Assembly: GCF_002835735.1 (NCBI RefSeq)
Contig: NZ_PISD01000063.1
Coordinates: 1-43,793 of the forward strand
Origin: Cytobacillus horneckiae
GTDB taxonomy: Bacteria > Bacillota > Bacilli > Bacillales > Cytobacillaceae
DNA length: 43,793 nucleotides
Direction of reading: 5' to 3'
The notes under the pieces were generated by a model. The model did no database searches, was not told where the DNA came from, and saw only the letters and a program-made list of their open reading frames with translations. Shown here in pieces: positions 1 to 8,096 of the stretch; within the stretch, counting starts at the first letter, position 1, and each line of letters starts with the position of its first letter. The translations under genes and the position numbers were made by a program.

Positions 1-111
1 TGACAAACTATTAGCTGGTTTTGTTATATATGAATCTCGTTTATATAGTGGATTTATGTACATTTGTGTTATTTATAAATAATCAACACTTTATTGCAGA
101 GGTAAGTAAAA

Positions 112-350
112 AATGGTTAGCACATGAGCGCTATGAAAAAATAGTAGACTTACTGCGAAAAAATAAAGCGATAAAGGTGTCTTCTGTTACAAAACTATTT
201 TGCGTTTCCACCGAGACAGTCCGCAGGGATCTAGATCATGCTGAAATTGGCCAGATTGATCGGATTGACCGTATTATTTCCGACTCTGAGCTGTCGGAAA
301 TAATATTGAAGAAGTATGAAAAAGAGGGTATAGAGATCGTAAACAAATAG
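112..350 (+). pseudogene. DeoR-family regulator remnant with internal deletion
   Basis: The reading frame carries the N-terminal winged helix-turn-helix of a DeoR-family repressor (LAHERYEKIVDLL, then VSTETVRRDL) and jumps directly to what looks like the last ~25 residues of such a protein (DRIISDSELSEIILKKYEK). DeoR proteins are normally about 250 residues, so roughly 180 residues of the sugar-phosphate sensor domain are missing. The usual initiator is also damaged: ATG at 112 is followed by one extra G before the family's typical LAHERYE start, which puts it out of frame. A good terminator follows at 368-399. Seen: HTH and tail. Inferred: in-frame internal deletion of an old repressor that is now non-functional. 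Confidence 0.7.
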
Positions 351-367
351 AATCTGCCTGTTACGTT

Positions 368-399
368 GAGGAAAAGTGAATGTTACTTTTCCTCTTTTT
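368..399 (+). terminator. Rho-independent terminator after the DeoR remnant
   Basis: Perfect 10-bp stem (GAGGAAAAGT / ACTTTTCCTC) with a 7-nt loop followed by TTTTT. It survives although the gene in front of it is broken. Confidence 0.8.
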
Positions 400-838
400 A
401 TATGATTAAAGTTGTAGAAATATGGTTATTTGTGTCAATTTACATTAAAACCAAAAATAATTCACTTTAAACTAACGTTTATTTAACATTTTTTTTGTAT
501 ATTCATGTTGAAAAGAGGTAATTTGTGCTAAAAGTTGCTTTTTTCCGGATTAGGAACGACTTATGGTTGTCGACATCAAATCGAAACATTTCATTTAGCG
601 GTTTATGTTAATAACAAGTAAGGTACACGATATTTTTTCAAGCTTTAAGGAATATAAGGTGGTGAATGAGCGGTAACATCCATGATATAAATTAACCTAT
701 ATTACCAAAACTTGAAGGATTTATAATTAACAAAATCAACTAAGAACACCTTGGATTCAGCTTTGCTTCAATTTTTCATTAGAAAGTTTTCAATTGAAAC
801 CAATAATAGCAATATATCCAAAAAAGGAGTAGATCCCA
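400..838. other. Gene-free leader upstream of the phosphoesterase, possible PHO box
   Basis: No open frame of note. Hexamers related to TTAACA (TTTACA at 439, TTCACT at 461, CTAACG at 472, TTAACA at 483) sit on an 11-bp grid. A TATATT -10-like element lies at 498-503, nine bases after the last hexamer. This spacing resembles B. subtilis PhoP-activated promoters. The next start codon is over 300 bases further on, so either the leader is long or a second promoter exists. Confidence 0.3.
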
Positions 839-2218
839 ATGAAAGACGAGCAACTAAAACACGAATCAGAAAAATTATCGAATACTATCTTTGAAAAAGG
901 AATGGACCGACGCAGTTTTTTGGAAGGTACAACGAAGATTGCTGGGCTTACCATTGGATTATCGCTAGTTAACTCACTAAATCTTGAGTCAGCTGAAGCA
1001 TCATCGAAGCTTGGTTTGCATAAAAAAAGCGATTTAGTTTTTCCAGTTATTAGTGATGTGCATATATTGAAGAGTGGGACAGCGGATCTGCAAAAGTGGG
1101 GCAGCGCATTGCATCAATTGAATGAATTAGTACCAAAACAAGATGCTCTCGTTGTTGTTGGTGATTTAACAGAGTATGGCTACGTAGAAGAGTATGATCG
1201 CTTTATGTCGATTTATAATATCAAAAAACAACCGAAGGCTGTATCTATGATCGCAATCGGAAATCATGACTATTGGAATGGTTTATCAGTAATAGATTCT
1301 CAAAAAAGATTTATTGAGAAAACAGGAATGGAGTCGATTTACTATCATAAGGTCGTCAAAGGTTATCATTTCATTGTTCTTGGTACGGAAGATGGTAAAA
1401 CAGAGGGAACCTTTTCAGTGAAGCAAATTGAATGGTTGGGTGAACAATTAAAGTTAGCCAACGCTGATGATCCGAAAAAACCAATTTTTGTCTTCCATCA
1501 CCAGCCTATCAAAGGAACCATTTATGGAAGCGAATGGGGCTTCTCTGAAAATAGAGACCTTTTTTACGATACTTTGAAAGAATATCCGCAAGTAATCACG
1601 TTTTCTGGTCATACACATTATCCATTAGATGAACCAAGAACAATCCACCAAAAGGATTTTACTACACTTGCAACTGCTTCACTAAAAAATATGTGGGTCG
1701 AAGCTGGTTATATTCAAGGAGAATTACCTAAAGGAGCCGAAACGTTTAGCCAAGGTCTAGTTGTAGAGGTTCATGGAGACAAAGTATTCATTCATCGTCG
1801 TGATTTTACTCAAAATGATTGGATAGGCGAACCATGGGTAATTGACTGTCGAGGTAAAAAGAATTCATTTAAATATAAAGAAAAGAGAGATCAAGTAAAA
1901 CCTCGTTTCCCGAAAGGGTCAAGCATTTCGATTGTTGATACCACTAGTACTGAGATGAATATCATGTTTAATCAGGCCAATGATAATTCGCTGGTACATT
2001 CTTATAAAATAGTAGCGAAGAACAATTTAACAGGACAAATAGCAAAAGAGTTTCGTGCTTTCTCAGAATTTTACAAAGATCCAGTTCCTAACCCATTCGT
2101 TCAGCCAGTTAAGGGATTACAGCCTGGTACAAGCTATAGGATCGAAGTATATGCAATTGATTCATTTGGGAATATAAGTGACACATTTTTGAAAATAGAT
2201 GGAATAACGAAAGCATAG
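839..2218 (+). CDS. Tat-exported metallophosphoesterase with C-terminal FN3-like domain
   Basis: A 459-residue secreted calcineurin-like phosphoesterase. A twin-arginine signal (DRRSFLEG, residues 23-30) leads into a hydrophobic stretch (KIAGLTIGLSLVNSL). This signal is very like the one I recall for B. subtilis PhoD, but the mature part belongs to a different family. The metallophosphoesterase motifs occur in order: D-x-H (D73, H75), GDLTE (about 107), GNHD (about 141), HH (about 220) and GHTH (about 258). Together these form the two-metal site of the cyclic nucleotide phosphodiesterase/phosphatase type. Residues from about 360 to the end look like a fibronectin type III domain (LQPGTSYRIEVYAIDSFGN). 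The RBS is AAAAAGGAG. tatA and tatC follow on the same strand, so this is probably their dedicated cargo. The substrate is unknown. Confidence 0.85.
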   Translation: MKDEQLKHESEKLSNTIFEKGMDRRSFLEGTTKIAGLTIGLSLVNSLNLESAEASSKLGLHKKSDLVFPVISDVHILKSGTADLQKWGSALHQLNELVPKQDALVVVGDLTEYGYVEEYDRFMSIYNIKKQPKAVSMIAIGNHDYWNGLSVIDSQKRFIEKTGMESIYYHKVVKGYHFIVLGTEDGKTEGTFSVKQIEWLGEQLKLANADDPKKPIFVFHHQPIKGTIYGSEWGFSENRDLFYDTLKEYPQVITFSGHTHYPLDEPRTIHQKDFTTLATASLKNMWVEAGYIQGELPKGAETFSQGLVVEVHGDKVFIHRRDFTQNDWIGEPWVIDCRGKKNSFKYKEKRDQVKPRFPKGSSISIVDTTSTEMNIMFNQANDNSLVHSYKIVAKNNLTGQIAKEFRAFSEFYKDPVPNPFVQPVKGLQPGTSYRIEVYAIDSFGNISDTFLKIDGITKA

Positions 2219-2529
2219 CGCGCTCTCTAATTTAGCTTTAAATTTCAAGAGATTGATAGGAAGACTTTTGGTGGAGAACAAACCGTTAAATCGCCATATG
2301 TATGTTTTTAACATATACGGAACAGGTGCTGCTGCCACTTCTGGCCAAAGTATTTTAAGTGAGACAGCCAATCCCCAAAGATAAAAAATGTTTTCCATTC
2401 AACTTCCTGGTGAAAGAAACGAAAGTTAAGAACAATCCTACAAGAACATGGCCGCACCGTAAAGGCGAAAAAATGCCTCGCCCGGCTATTGTGGCTATGA
2501 CAGGATTTAAATTTTAAGGAGGAAACATA
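2219..2529. other. Spacer between phosphoesterase and tatA
   Basis: About 310 bases with no gene I can support. A frame on the minus strand (2162-2398) has no ribosome binding site and overlaps the phosphoesterase end. The tatA RBS (AAGGAGG, 2517-2523) closes the stretch. Confidence 0.5.
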
Positions 2530-2709
2530 ATGTTACAAAATATTGGGATACCTGGATTAATATTGATTTTAGTTATTGCCCTCATCATATTTGGACCATC
2601 TAAGTTGCCCGAAATTGGACGTGCTTTTGGAAGTACATTAAGAGAGTTTAAAAGCTCTACTAAAGATTTAATTTCTTCAGACGAAGAAGAAAAGACGCAA
2701 TCTAAGTAA
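2530..2709 (+). CDS. tatA: Sec-independent translocase subunit TatA
   Basis: A 59-residue TatA/TatAd-type protein. It has a short N-terminus, one transmembrane helix ([13 protein letters not shown]), the hallmark [11 protein letters not shown] hinge and amphipathic helix, then an acidic-basic tail ([11 protein letters not shown]). Many copies assemble into the membrane pore through which folded Tat cargo passes. The start is set by AAGGAGG seven bases upstream. It sits between its likely cargo gene and tatC. A 12-bp hairpin lies between tatA and tatC and may lower tatC expression relative to tatA. Confidence 0.95.
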   Translation: MLQNIGIPGLILILVIALIIFGPSKLPEIGRAFGSTLREFKSSTKDLISSDEEEKTQSK

Positions 2710-2716
2710 TTTTGAA

Positions 2717-2756
2717 GAAGATGTAAGCAACAAGCTTGCATCTTCCTCTTGTTTTT
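2717..2756 (+). promoter_or_regulatory. Intercistronic hairpin between tatA and tatC
   Basis: Arms GAAGATGTAAGC (2717-2728) and GCTTGCATCTTC (2734-2745) form a 12-bp stem with one G-U pair and a 5-nt loop. A T-rich stretch (CTCTTGTTTTT) follows. It resembles a leaky terminator or mRNA-stabilising hairpin. The tatC RBS (AAAGGAG) lies just after it, so some read-through must occur unless tatC has another promoter. Confidence 0.55.
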
Positions 2757-2773
2757 AGGAAAGGAGAAGTTGT

Positions 2774-3520
2774 ATGGCTAATCAAGAAATGCTTTTAGTT
2801 GAGCACCTCGGAGAACTCAGGAAACGGTTAATCTATACTTTGGTGGCTTTTATCGTTTTCTTATTTGGATCATTCATTTATGTACAGGAAATTTACAAAT
2901 GGCTTATCCGTGATCTCAACCATAATTTAGCTGTGTTGGGGCCAAGTGAAATCCTCTGGGTGTACTTAATGATTTCTGGAGTGATCGCGATTGCTCTTAC
3001 TATTCCGATTGCTGCCCATCAAACATGGCTATTTGTAAAACCGGGGCTTTCTGAAAAAGAACGAAAAACGACACTATCATACATCCCTGGATTATTTTTC
3101 TTCTTTATTGCTGGCTTATCATTTGGTTATTTTGTTGTGTATCCAACCGTACTTTCCTTTTTACTATCCTTGTCTGAAGGACTATTTGAAACGATGTTCA
3201 CATCTGAAAAATATTTCAAATTCATGATTAACTTGACACTGCCGTTTGGATTTTTATTCGAAATCCCGCTTGTCGTCATGTTCCTCACCTCTCTTGGCGT
3301 CATTAATCCTATGATTCTTTCAAAAGCGCGAAAGATATCTTACTTTTTGCTTATCGTTGTGTCTATTTTAATTACACCACCTGATTTGATTTCCGATATA
3401 TTAGTTATCGTACCGCTTTTAGTGTTGTACGAATGTAGTATTACATTATCAAAAATCGTATACCGAAAAAAACTAAAAAAGCAATCGGATTTTGCCATTG
3501 AAATGAAGAAAACGTCTTAA
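2774..3520 (+). CDS. tatC: Sec-independent translocase subunit TatC
   Basis: A 248-residue polytopic membrane protein with six predicted helices, typical TatC length. The N-terminal HLGELRKRL motif (residues 11-19) is the twin-arginine recognition region. A conserved glutamate lies in the segment FEIPLVVMFL. TatC binds the RR signal and recruits TatA. The start is preceded by AAAGGAGAAG. It is preceded by tatA and by the Tat-signal phosphoesterase, so the three genes form a self-contained export unit like the minimal TatAdCd system of Bacillus. Confidence 0.95.
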   Translation: MANQEMLLVEHLGELRKRLIYTLVAFIVFLFGSFIYVQEIYKWLIRDLNHNLAVLGPSEILWVYLMISGVIAIALTIPIAAHQTWLFVKPGLSEKERKTTLSYIPGLFFFFIAGLSFGYFVVYPTVLSFLLSLSEGLFETMFTSEKYFKFMINLTLPFGFLFEIPLVVMFLTSLGVINPMILSKARKISYFLLIVVSILITPPDLISDILVIVPLLVLYECSITLSKIVYRKKLKKQSDFAIEMKKTS

Positions 3521-3641
3521 TTAAAGAGAAGGAAGATGAATTGCATAGTTTATCGAAATCTGTCAATCATAATTGACAGATTAGAAATATCTTTCATGTA
3601 GAGCGATAATAAAGTTGTTTAATTTCGTTTTAATAAACAAG

Positions 3642-3676
3642 AGCCTTACTACATTTGATATGTAATAAGGCTTTTA
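3642..3676 (+). terminator. Terminator downstream of tatC
   Basis: A 13-bp stem with one mismatch (AGCCTTACTACAT / ATGTAATAAGGCT), a 5-nt loop and a short T-run. A second, T-less 11-bp hairpin (AATCTGTCAAT / ATTGACAGATT) lies closer to tatC at about 3556-3581. Confidence 0.65.
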
Positions 3677-3802
3677 AAAGTTGTTTATACTCGAATTGAT
3701 CTAAAAGAACTTTGTTGCTTAAAAGATATTAAAGTTATTTAATTCTTATTGAACTAAAGCATCCGCTAGTTGAAGAACGTCTTTTCACAAACATATATAT
3801 TT

Positions 3803-4150
3803 TTAATTTTTCAACGACAGTCGTTTAAAGTCTTTACTTATACAGGCTTGCTTCAACCTTTTAGTTTTCAGCAAATATTTAATATCTGAGATGTTGTCAT
3901 TTGATAATTGAATGAGAAAATAGTTAATATACTCTAAAACCGAAAATATATAAATGAATCCCGCAATTAATAACCTCCATACTGGTAAAGAAGGATGCCA
4001 TTTAGAAAAATCAACAGCGAAAGCTAGGATTGAAATCATAATCAAGCTTATATTGATTACTCTCAATCGCCGTAACAGTTTAACTATCCAAATAGGAGTA
4101 ATAGAAGTGTTTTCGATTCTTAATCGTTTCCATTTTGCGTACCAATACAT
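3803..4150 (-). CDS. Small membrane protein, possibly decayed
   Basis: A 115-residue frame with two hydrophobic segments (about residues 31-50 and 58-78) separated by a short polar loop, and a basic tail. I do not recognise the family. No convincing ribosome binding site precedes the ATG. The stretch just upstream (4151-4300) encodes two further hydrophobic helices in other frames, each broken by stops. A larger three- or four-helix protein has probably suffered a frameshift, but a genuine small protein is possible. Confidence 0.35.
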   Translation of the reverse strand: MYWYAKWKRLRIENTSITPIWIVKLLRRLRVINISLIMISILAFAVDFSKWHPSLPVWRLLIAGFIYIFSVLEYINYFLIQLSNDNISDIKYLLKTKRLKQACISKDFKRLSLKN

Positions 4151-4727
4151 AGAATAGAAATTCTAAAAGAAAAAGGCCCAAAAAGAATAAAGTGAATATA
4201 ACCTTAAGTTAGGATATGAAACATTAAGTAAATAACTAAGAAAACCAAAACAAATTATTGAAATTAGTAATCCCGAATATAAGTAACTAAACCTTTTTTA
4301 TAACTTTTTCTTCACTATTATTTTAATTCCCCCTTCACAAAAACCATATTATACCATATAAAAAATTTATAGAGCTATACTGCCCATTTGTGGAAGAAGG
4401 AAAAGGCTGTTTAAATGACAGCTCTAAGCTTATGCATCTGTTAGTGAAAGAGTATCATCTTACAGATGTTCAATTAAATTTTGTTAGCATATATTCTAGT
4501 ATGGTAAACTTAATTCTATAAAAACTATTACCAATTTTATAATATATATTTTACTTACATTATAAAGAAAGGGAGTGTCCATACCATGAAAAAGAAAATA
4601 CTGGTGTTTTTATCTATGGGTTATGGGTACTCGACTGCAGTTTTCTTTTAGAAAAATAGCAATTGGTGGAGTCTGCCTATTTAATTAAGAAGAAATGCAG
4701 AAATTTTATAGTGAGTGAGGTAATATT
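4151..4727. other. Gene-poor stretch upstream of the RidA-like gene
   Basis: The left third encodes hydrophobic fragments on the minus strand, probably remnants of the membrane protein at 3803-4150. At 4586-4651 a good RBS (GGGAG) and ATG start a 21-codon frame that begins like a lysine-rich signal peptide and then stops. It may be the stub of a lost secreted protein. Nothing else was recognised. Confidence 0.4.
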
Positions 4728-5120
4728 ATGAAGAAAATTATAAGAAAAAATCCTAAGTTAATGCCAAAACCAGTGGGCAACTATAGTCATATCACTAGAG
4801 TGCCAAAAGGGGCTGGCTTAATAGTAACATCAGGTCAAATAGGAACAGATATGAAAGGCAATGTTCCCAAGAGTTTAAACGACCAAATAACTAATACTTT
4901 TGCAAACATGAAAAAAGTTCTTGAATCAGAGGGGTTATCACAAGAGAACGTTATTAAGGTTAATATCTGGGCAACTGAAGAGATAGACTGGGATTATTTC
5001 GACCTTAAGTGGGACGAGTTTTTTGGGGATGAATACCCTTCTATGACAATTGCATATATATCAGCACTAGGGTTGCATGAATTGAAATTAGAAATTGAAA
5101 TATGGTGTGCTGAAGTATAA
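4728..5120 (+). CDS. RidA/YjgF-family protein lacking the catalytic Arg
   Basis: A 130-residue protein of the RidA/YjgF/UK114 family, small trimeric proteins that in the classic RidA subgroup hydrolyse reactive enamines and imines. Family hallmarks are the GNYSHITRVPKG start, the LIVTSGQIGTD strand and the DQITNTFANMKKVLESEGL helix. Classic RidA has an arginine near the C-terminus in a P-x-R-S/T context. Here the equivalent segment reads YPSMTIAYISAL with no Arg, so it probably belongs to a Rid subgroup without deaminase activity. It is monocistronic, with a very strong terminator behind it. Confidence 0.8.
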   Translation: MKKIIRKNPKLMPKPVGNYSHITRVPKGAGLIVTSGQIGTDMKGNVPKSLNDQITNTFANMKKVLESEGLSQENVIKVNIWATEEIDWDYFDLKWDEFFGDEYPSMTIAYISALGLHELKLEIEIWCAEV

Positions 5121-5161
5121 TGACAAAAAAGGAACAGTAAAAAGCTGTTCCTTTTTTGTCA
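5121..5161. terminator. Strong bidirectional terminator
   Basis: Perfect 17-bp inverted repeat (arms 5121-5137 and 5145-5161) around a 7-nt loop, with A-tracts and T-tracts on both sides. It ends the RidA-like gene. Confidence 0.9.
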
Positions 5162-5462
5162 TATTTTTTAGTGTTTCTACTTGAGCTAATCTGCTCCGTT
5201 AGTTGATTTTTAAAAGAGGTTTTTGAACTAAAGGCCTTCTTTGTATTATAAAATTAACCAATCTTTATTAATTGACCATTTTATTTAGTTTCTAGAATAC
5301 TAAAGGTAGCCGAGGTAGAACGTAAGCCTCCATGGGAGAAAACTATAAGGAGTGCTAGAGGCTATCGGTTAGATCTCATTTGAAGGATATTAAATAGCTT
5401 CCATTTGAAAAAGATTGATCATAATGGGAGCTGTAAGTAGTACTGAATGATTGCTATACAAA
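5162..5462. other. Intergenic stretch between convergent genes
   Basis: No gene was recognised. It contains one copy (5194-5206) of a short motif, CTCCGTTAGTTGA, also found near 3763 and 6941. Confidence 0.4.
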
Positions 5463-6185
5463 TCATGCATTTAAGTCTGTTATAGCAGGAATATTAATTT
5501 CCTTTACACATGAAACTGGCGATAAATTAATAACGCAATGGACAATGGCTACAATGTCTTGTACAGGTATACGTGTACCTTGATACAACATAATTGCCTT
5601 TTCTGCACCTTCTTCATACGGTACTTCAGCAGCAAGCTCTCCTGGATTAATACACGTTACAGAAATCTTATCTTTTCTTACGTGCTCACGTAAAGCATTT
5701 GTAATACCACGTAAGCCAAATTTAGATGTGACGAATGAAACTTGTGCACTATTCGTATGATCTAAACCTACCGTCGAACCAATTAATATAATTTTTCCAT
5801 TATCCGAATGTCTTAAGTTGGGTAAAAGCGCCTGTATATATGTAATAGTGGAAGTTATATTAATATTAATTAAGTTCGAAATATCCTCAACTTCATCCTT
5901 ATCAAAAGAATAGTCGTCTTCAAAACCACGTTTTTCCCATACTCCTACATTATAAATTAATACATCAATAGGAATGTTTTTTAAAGTTTCTTTTAAAGAA
6001 GGTATTTGTTGTTGACTAGATAAATCAATTTTGACCCATTTACGATTTACCCCGTCACTTATATCCAAACTACTTGGTCGTGTGCGTGAAACCAGCCATA
6101 CTGTATCTCCATTATTGGGTAAGCCTTTTACAAATGCATCGCCTAGCCCTTGGCTTGCTCCAAATATAAAAAATTTCTTACTCAT
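5463..6185 (-). CDS. Short-chain dehydrogenase/reductase family protein, catalytic Tyr replaced by Phe
   Basis: A 240-residue SDR with a Rossmann start (FGASQGLG, residues 8-15), a divergent NAG motif (YNVG, 78-81) and the catalytic Ser (GST, S137). The YxxxK position reads F-V-T-S-K (F151, K155), so the tyrosine that donates the proton in classic SDRs is absent. The change needs only one base (TAC to TTC). Either activity is lost or the protein has another role. Substrate unknown. An RBS-like GGGG lies 7-10 bases upstream. It diverges from the AhpD-like gene. Confidence 0.85.
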   Translation of the reverse strand: MSKKFFIFGASQGLGDAFVKGLPNNGDTVWLVSRTRPSSLDISDGVNRKWVKIDLSSQQQIPSLKETLKNIPIDVLIYNVGVWEKRGFEDDYSFDKDEVEDISNLININITSTITYIQALLPNLRHSDNGKIILIGSTVGLDHTNSAQVSFVTSKFGLRGITNALREHVRKDKISVTCINPGELAAEVPYEEGAEKAIMLYQGTRIPVQDIVAIVHCVINLSPVSCVKEINIPAITDLNA

Positions 6186-6394
6186 CTTAACACCCCGTTT
6201 AAATAGCTATTTATGTTAAGTATAGTTATTATATAAATAAGCAACAACTAAAGTGTTTTCCCTTTTCCGAAATTGCTACTTTTTGTTCAGAAATAACCCC
6301 CTAATAAACTTGCCCCTTCTTTAAGGGAAACTATTCATATATTGTATATCTAATTGTCAGTTGAATTAGCAAATAAAAAATGGAGGGATAACCT

Positions 6395-6832
6395 ATGACA
6401 CAGCGTATTAATTATTATGAAATTGCCCCAGATGCAATGAAAATAATGATGGAGATGGAAAAATATACAAAGAAAAGCAGTATTAACAGAAAGGTTCGTG
6501 AGCTCATTAAAATTAGAGCTTCTCAAATTAATGGTTGTGCATTTTGTATTAACATGCATACAGCAGATGCTAAAAAAATGGGAGAGACGGAACAACGTTT
6601 ATATTGTATAAGTGCTTGGAGAGAATGTACATTTTATTCAGAAGATGAGAAAGTAGCATTAGAATTAACAGAACATATTACTCTTATTCCTGAAAAACGT
6701 GTACCAGATGATCTATATGAACGCGTCCGTGAACATTTTGGAGAAAAGGAATATGTTGATTTGGTTGTATTAATTAATCAAATTAATAGTTGGAATCGAA
6801 TCTCAATTGCCATGGGTAACGTTGCGGAATAA
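6395..6832 (+). CDS. AhpD-like / carboxymuconolactone decarboxylase family protein
   Basis: A 145-residue all-alpha protein of the CMD/AhpD superfamily. The family signature is intact: the peroxidatic CxxC pair (C48, C51) followed by H55 in NGCAFCINMH, then the helix ADAKKMGE. Members of this type are thiol-dependent peroxidases or disulfide reductases. The RBS is TGGAGGG. The gene stands alone, divergent from the SDR, with its own terminator. Direct repeats AACTTGCCCCTT lie on both sides (6307 and 6888). Confidence 0.88.
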   Translation: MTQRINYYEIAPDAMKIMMEMEKYTKKSSINRKVRELIKIRASQINGCAFCINMHTADAKKMGETEQRLYCISAWRECTFYSEDEKVALELTEHITLIPEKRVPDDLYERVREHFGEKEYVDLVVLINQINSWNRISIAMGNVAE

Positions 6833-6833
6833 A

Positions 6834-6869
6834 GCAATGGGCTACTTTAATGGTGGCCCATTAGCTTTT
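6834..6869 (+). terminator. Terminator of the AhpD-like gene
   Basis: Stem AATGGGC / GCCCATT (6836-6842 and 6856-6862), extended by an outer GC/GC pair, then TTTT. Confidence 0.7.
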
Positions 6870-7007
6870 CTTACCTCATCTCGAACTAACTTGCCCCTTT
6901 AGCATCATAACAAAGAGGCTTCCCTTTACTTAAGAAAGCCCCGTTAGTTGAAGAACAAGTATTATCATAATAAATACTAGTTATAACACCAATGGTCTAT
7001 CTTAAAT

Positions 7008-7600
7008 TTATTTAAATAATATATCTATTTTATCTTCCTCATTAGAGTAGTGTACTTGAGCAATTGCACCATTTACTAAGGTATTTTGAGGTGGTAAGTG
7101 ACTAATATCGACATCATAAACGAACGGAATATGACTTTCAGAAAATATATCTTTTAACACATCTATTAATTCATAATCCTTCGATGGTTTATCACCGCTA
7201 AGTCTTCCAATTTAAAAATGCTCTATAAATTTCAGCTGCACTCATATTAACACTCTCGAAATACCATACGACTCCTGTGTCTTTTGTATATCCCTCAATA
7301 AATTGTCTTACATTATCAAATGGTGTTCCATGAAGTAGCTATAATGTATTAAGTACTCCACCAATTAACCTTCCTGAGAATGTAGTTTGTTCTTTAGTAC
7401 TTTTCCATACTGTTTTGGTGTAAGTGGAAGAGTTTCTATTGCAAACTGACCACCCCATGGAGGAATGCTTTTCTTTATTCAGGACCTTTTTAATGTGAGG
7501 GAGTGCATCGTCTGGTATTTCTAACTCTCGATCTCCATAAATAGCTTTTGAGATAGTAAAGGTACTTGTTTTCTAATTTTAAATAAAGGGCTTTCCTCTA
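7008..7600 (-). pseudogene. Degraded S66 peptidase (LD-carboxypeptidase/MccF-like)
   Basis: Minus-strand translation gives pieces of the C-terminal half of an S66 serine peptidase. They are the substrate-pocket block GRLIGGVLNTL (near 7340-7375), the following HGTPFDN, then VVWYFESVNMSA. After a frame change come GRLSGDKPSKDYELI and the terminal block IPFVYDVDISHLPPQNTL with its conserved His. The family cleaves LD-peptide bonds in cell-wall muropeptides or microcin C-like compounds. An in-frame TAG near 7340, at least one frameshift near 7205, and absence of the nucleophile Ser domain show that it is dead. Confidence 0.6.
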
Positions 7601-7762
7601 CCATGTTTTTACTTTCGTTAAGTAAACCTTTCATTCATTTTTTTGAGATGATACTCTATAGCCTAAAGTTATGTTATCCAAAAACTTTACATTCTCATAG
7701 CTTGCAGGAAAGAATATACTTCGTATAGAATAATATATTATTATAGAAAAAGGAGAATAACA

Positions 7763-7939
7763 ATGAATTCTACATTAACTGTACTTCTGCCCTCAATCAT
7801 TTTTTTAATCGTATTCATCATCATTGCTGTTGTCCTTATTAGATATGCGAAAAGCAAGATAGCAACTACTGCGGTTATTACAGTTGGGCTAATAATCATG
7901 CTATTCATTATTTTTGGTGTTTATCCAATCGTCCTCTAA
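7763..7939 (+). CDS. Small two-helix membrane protein
   Basis: A 58-residue protein preceded by an AAAGGAG RBS eight bases from the ATG. It has two hydrophobic helices (about residues 7-27 and 35-55) joined by a short basic loop (RYAKSK). Family not recognised. It stands alone between the dead S66 gene and the acetamidase gene. The clean RBS and absence of internal stops support a real gene. Confidence 0.6.
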   Translation: MNSTLTVLLPSIIFLIVFIIIAVVLIRYAKSKIATTAVITVGLIIMLFIIFGVYPIVL

Positions 7940-8096
7940 AATTTTTTTACATTAAAGGTAGTCATTATAATGCCCATAATAAGAAAGGCTTTTGAATCTA
8001 CCTTTAATGTTTGAAAACATGAAATTCCCCGGTTTATAGCCAGATTATCCAAAGTCTCTTTTAACATAAATCCCATCTTAGCTTATTGCTTATTTT

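Noticed and set aside
2162..2398. 78-codon frame on the minus strand
   Set aside because: It has no ribosome binding site, overlaps the end of the phosphoesterase gene and resembles no family.
2514..2741. 75-codon frame on the minus strand
   Set aside because: It is antisense to tatA, whose start, RBS and motif are clear.
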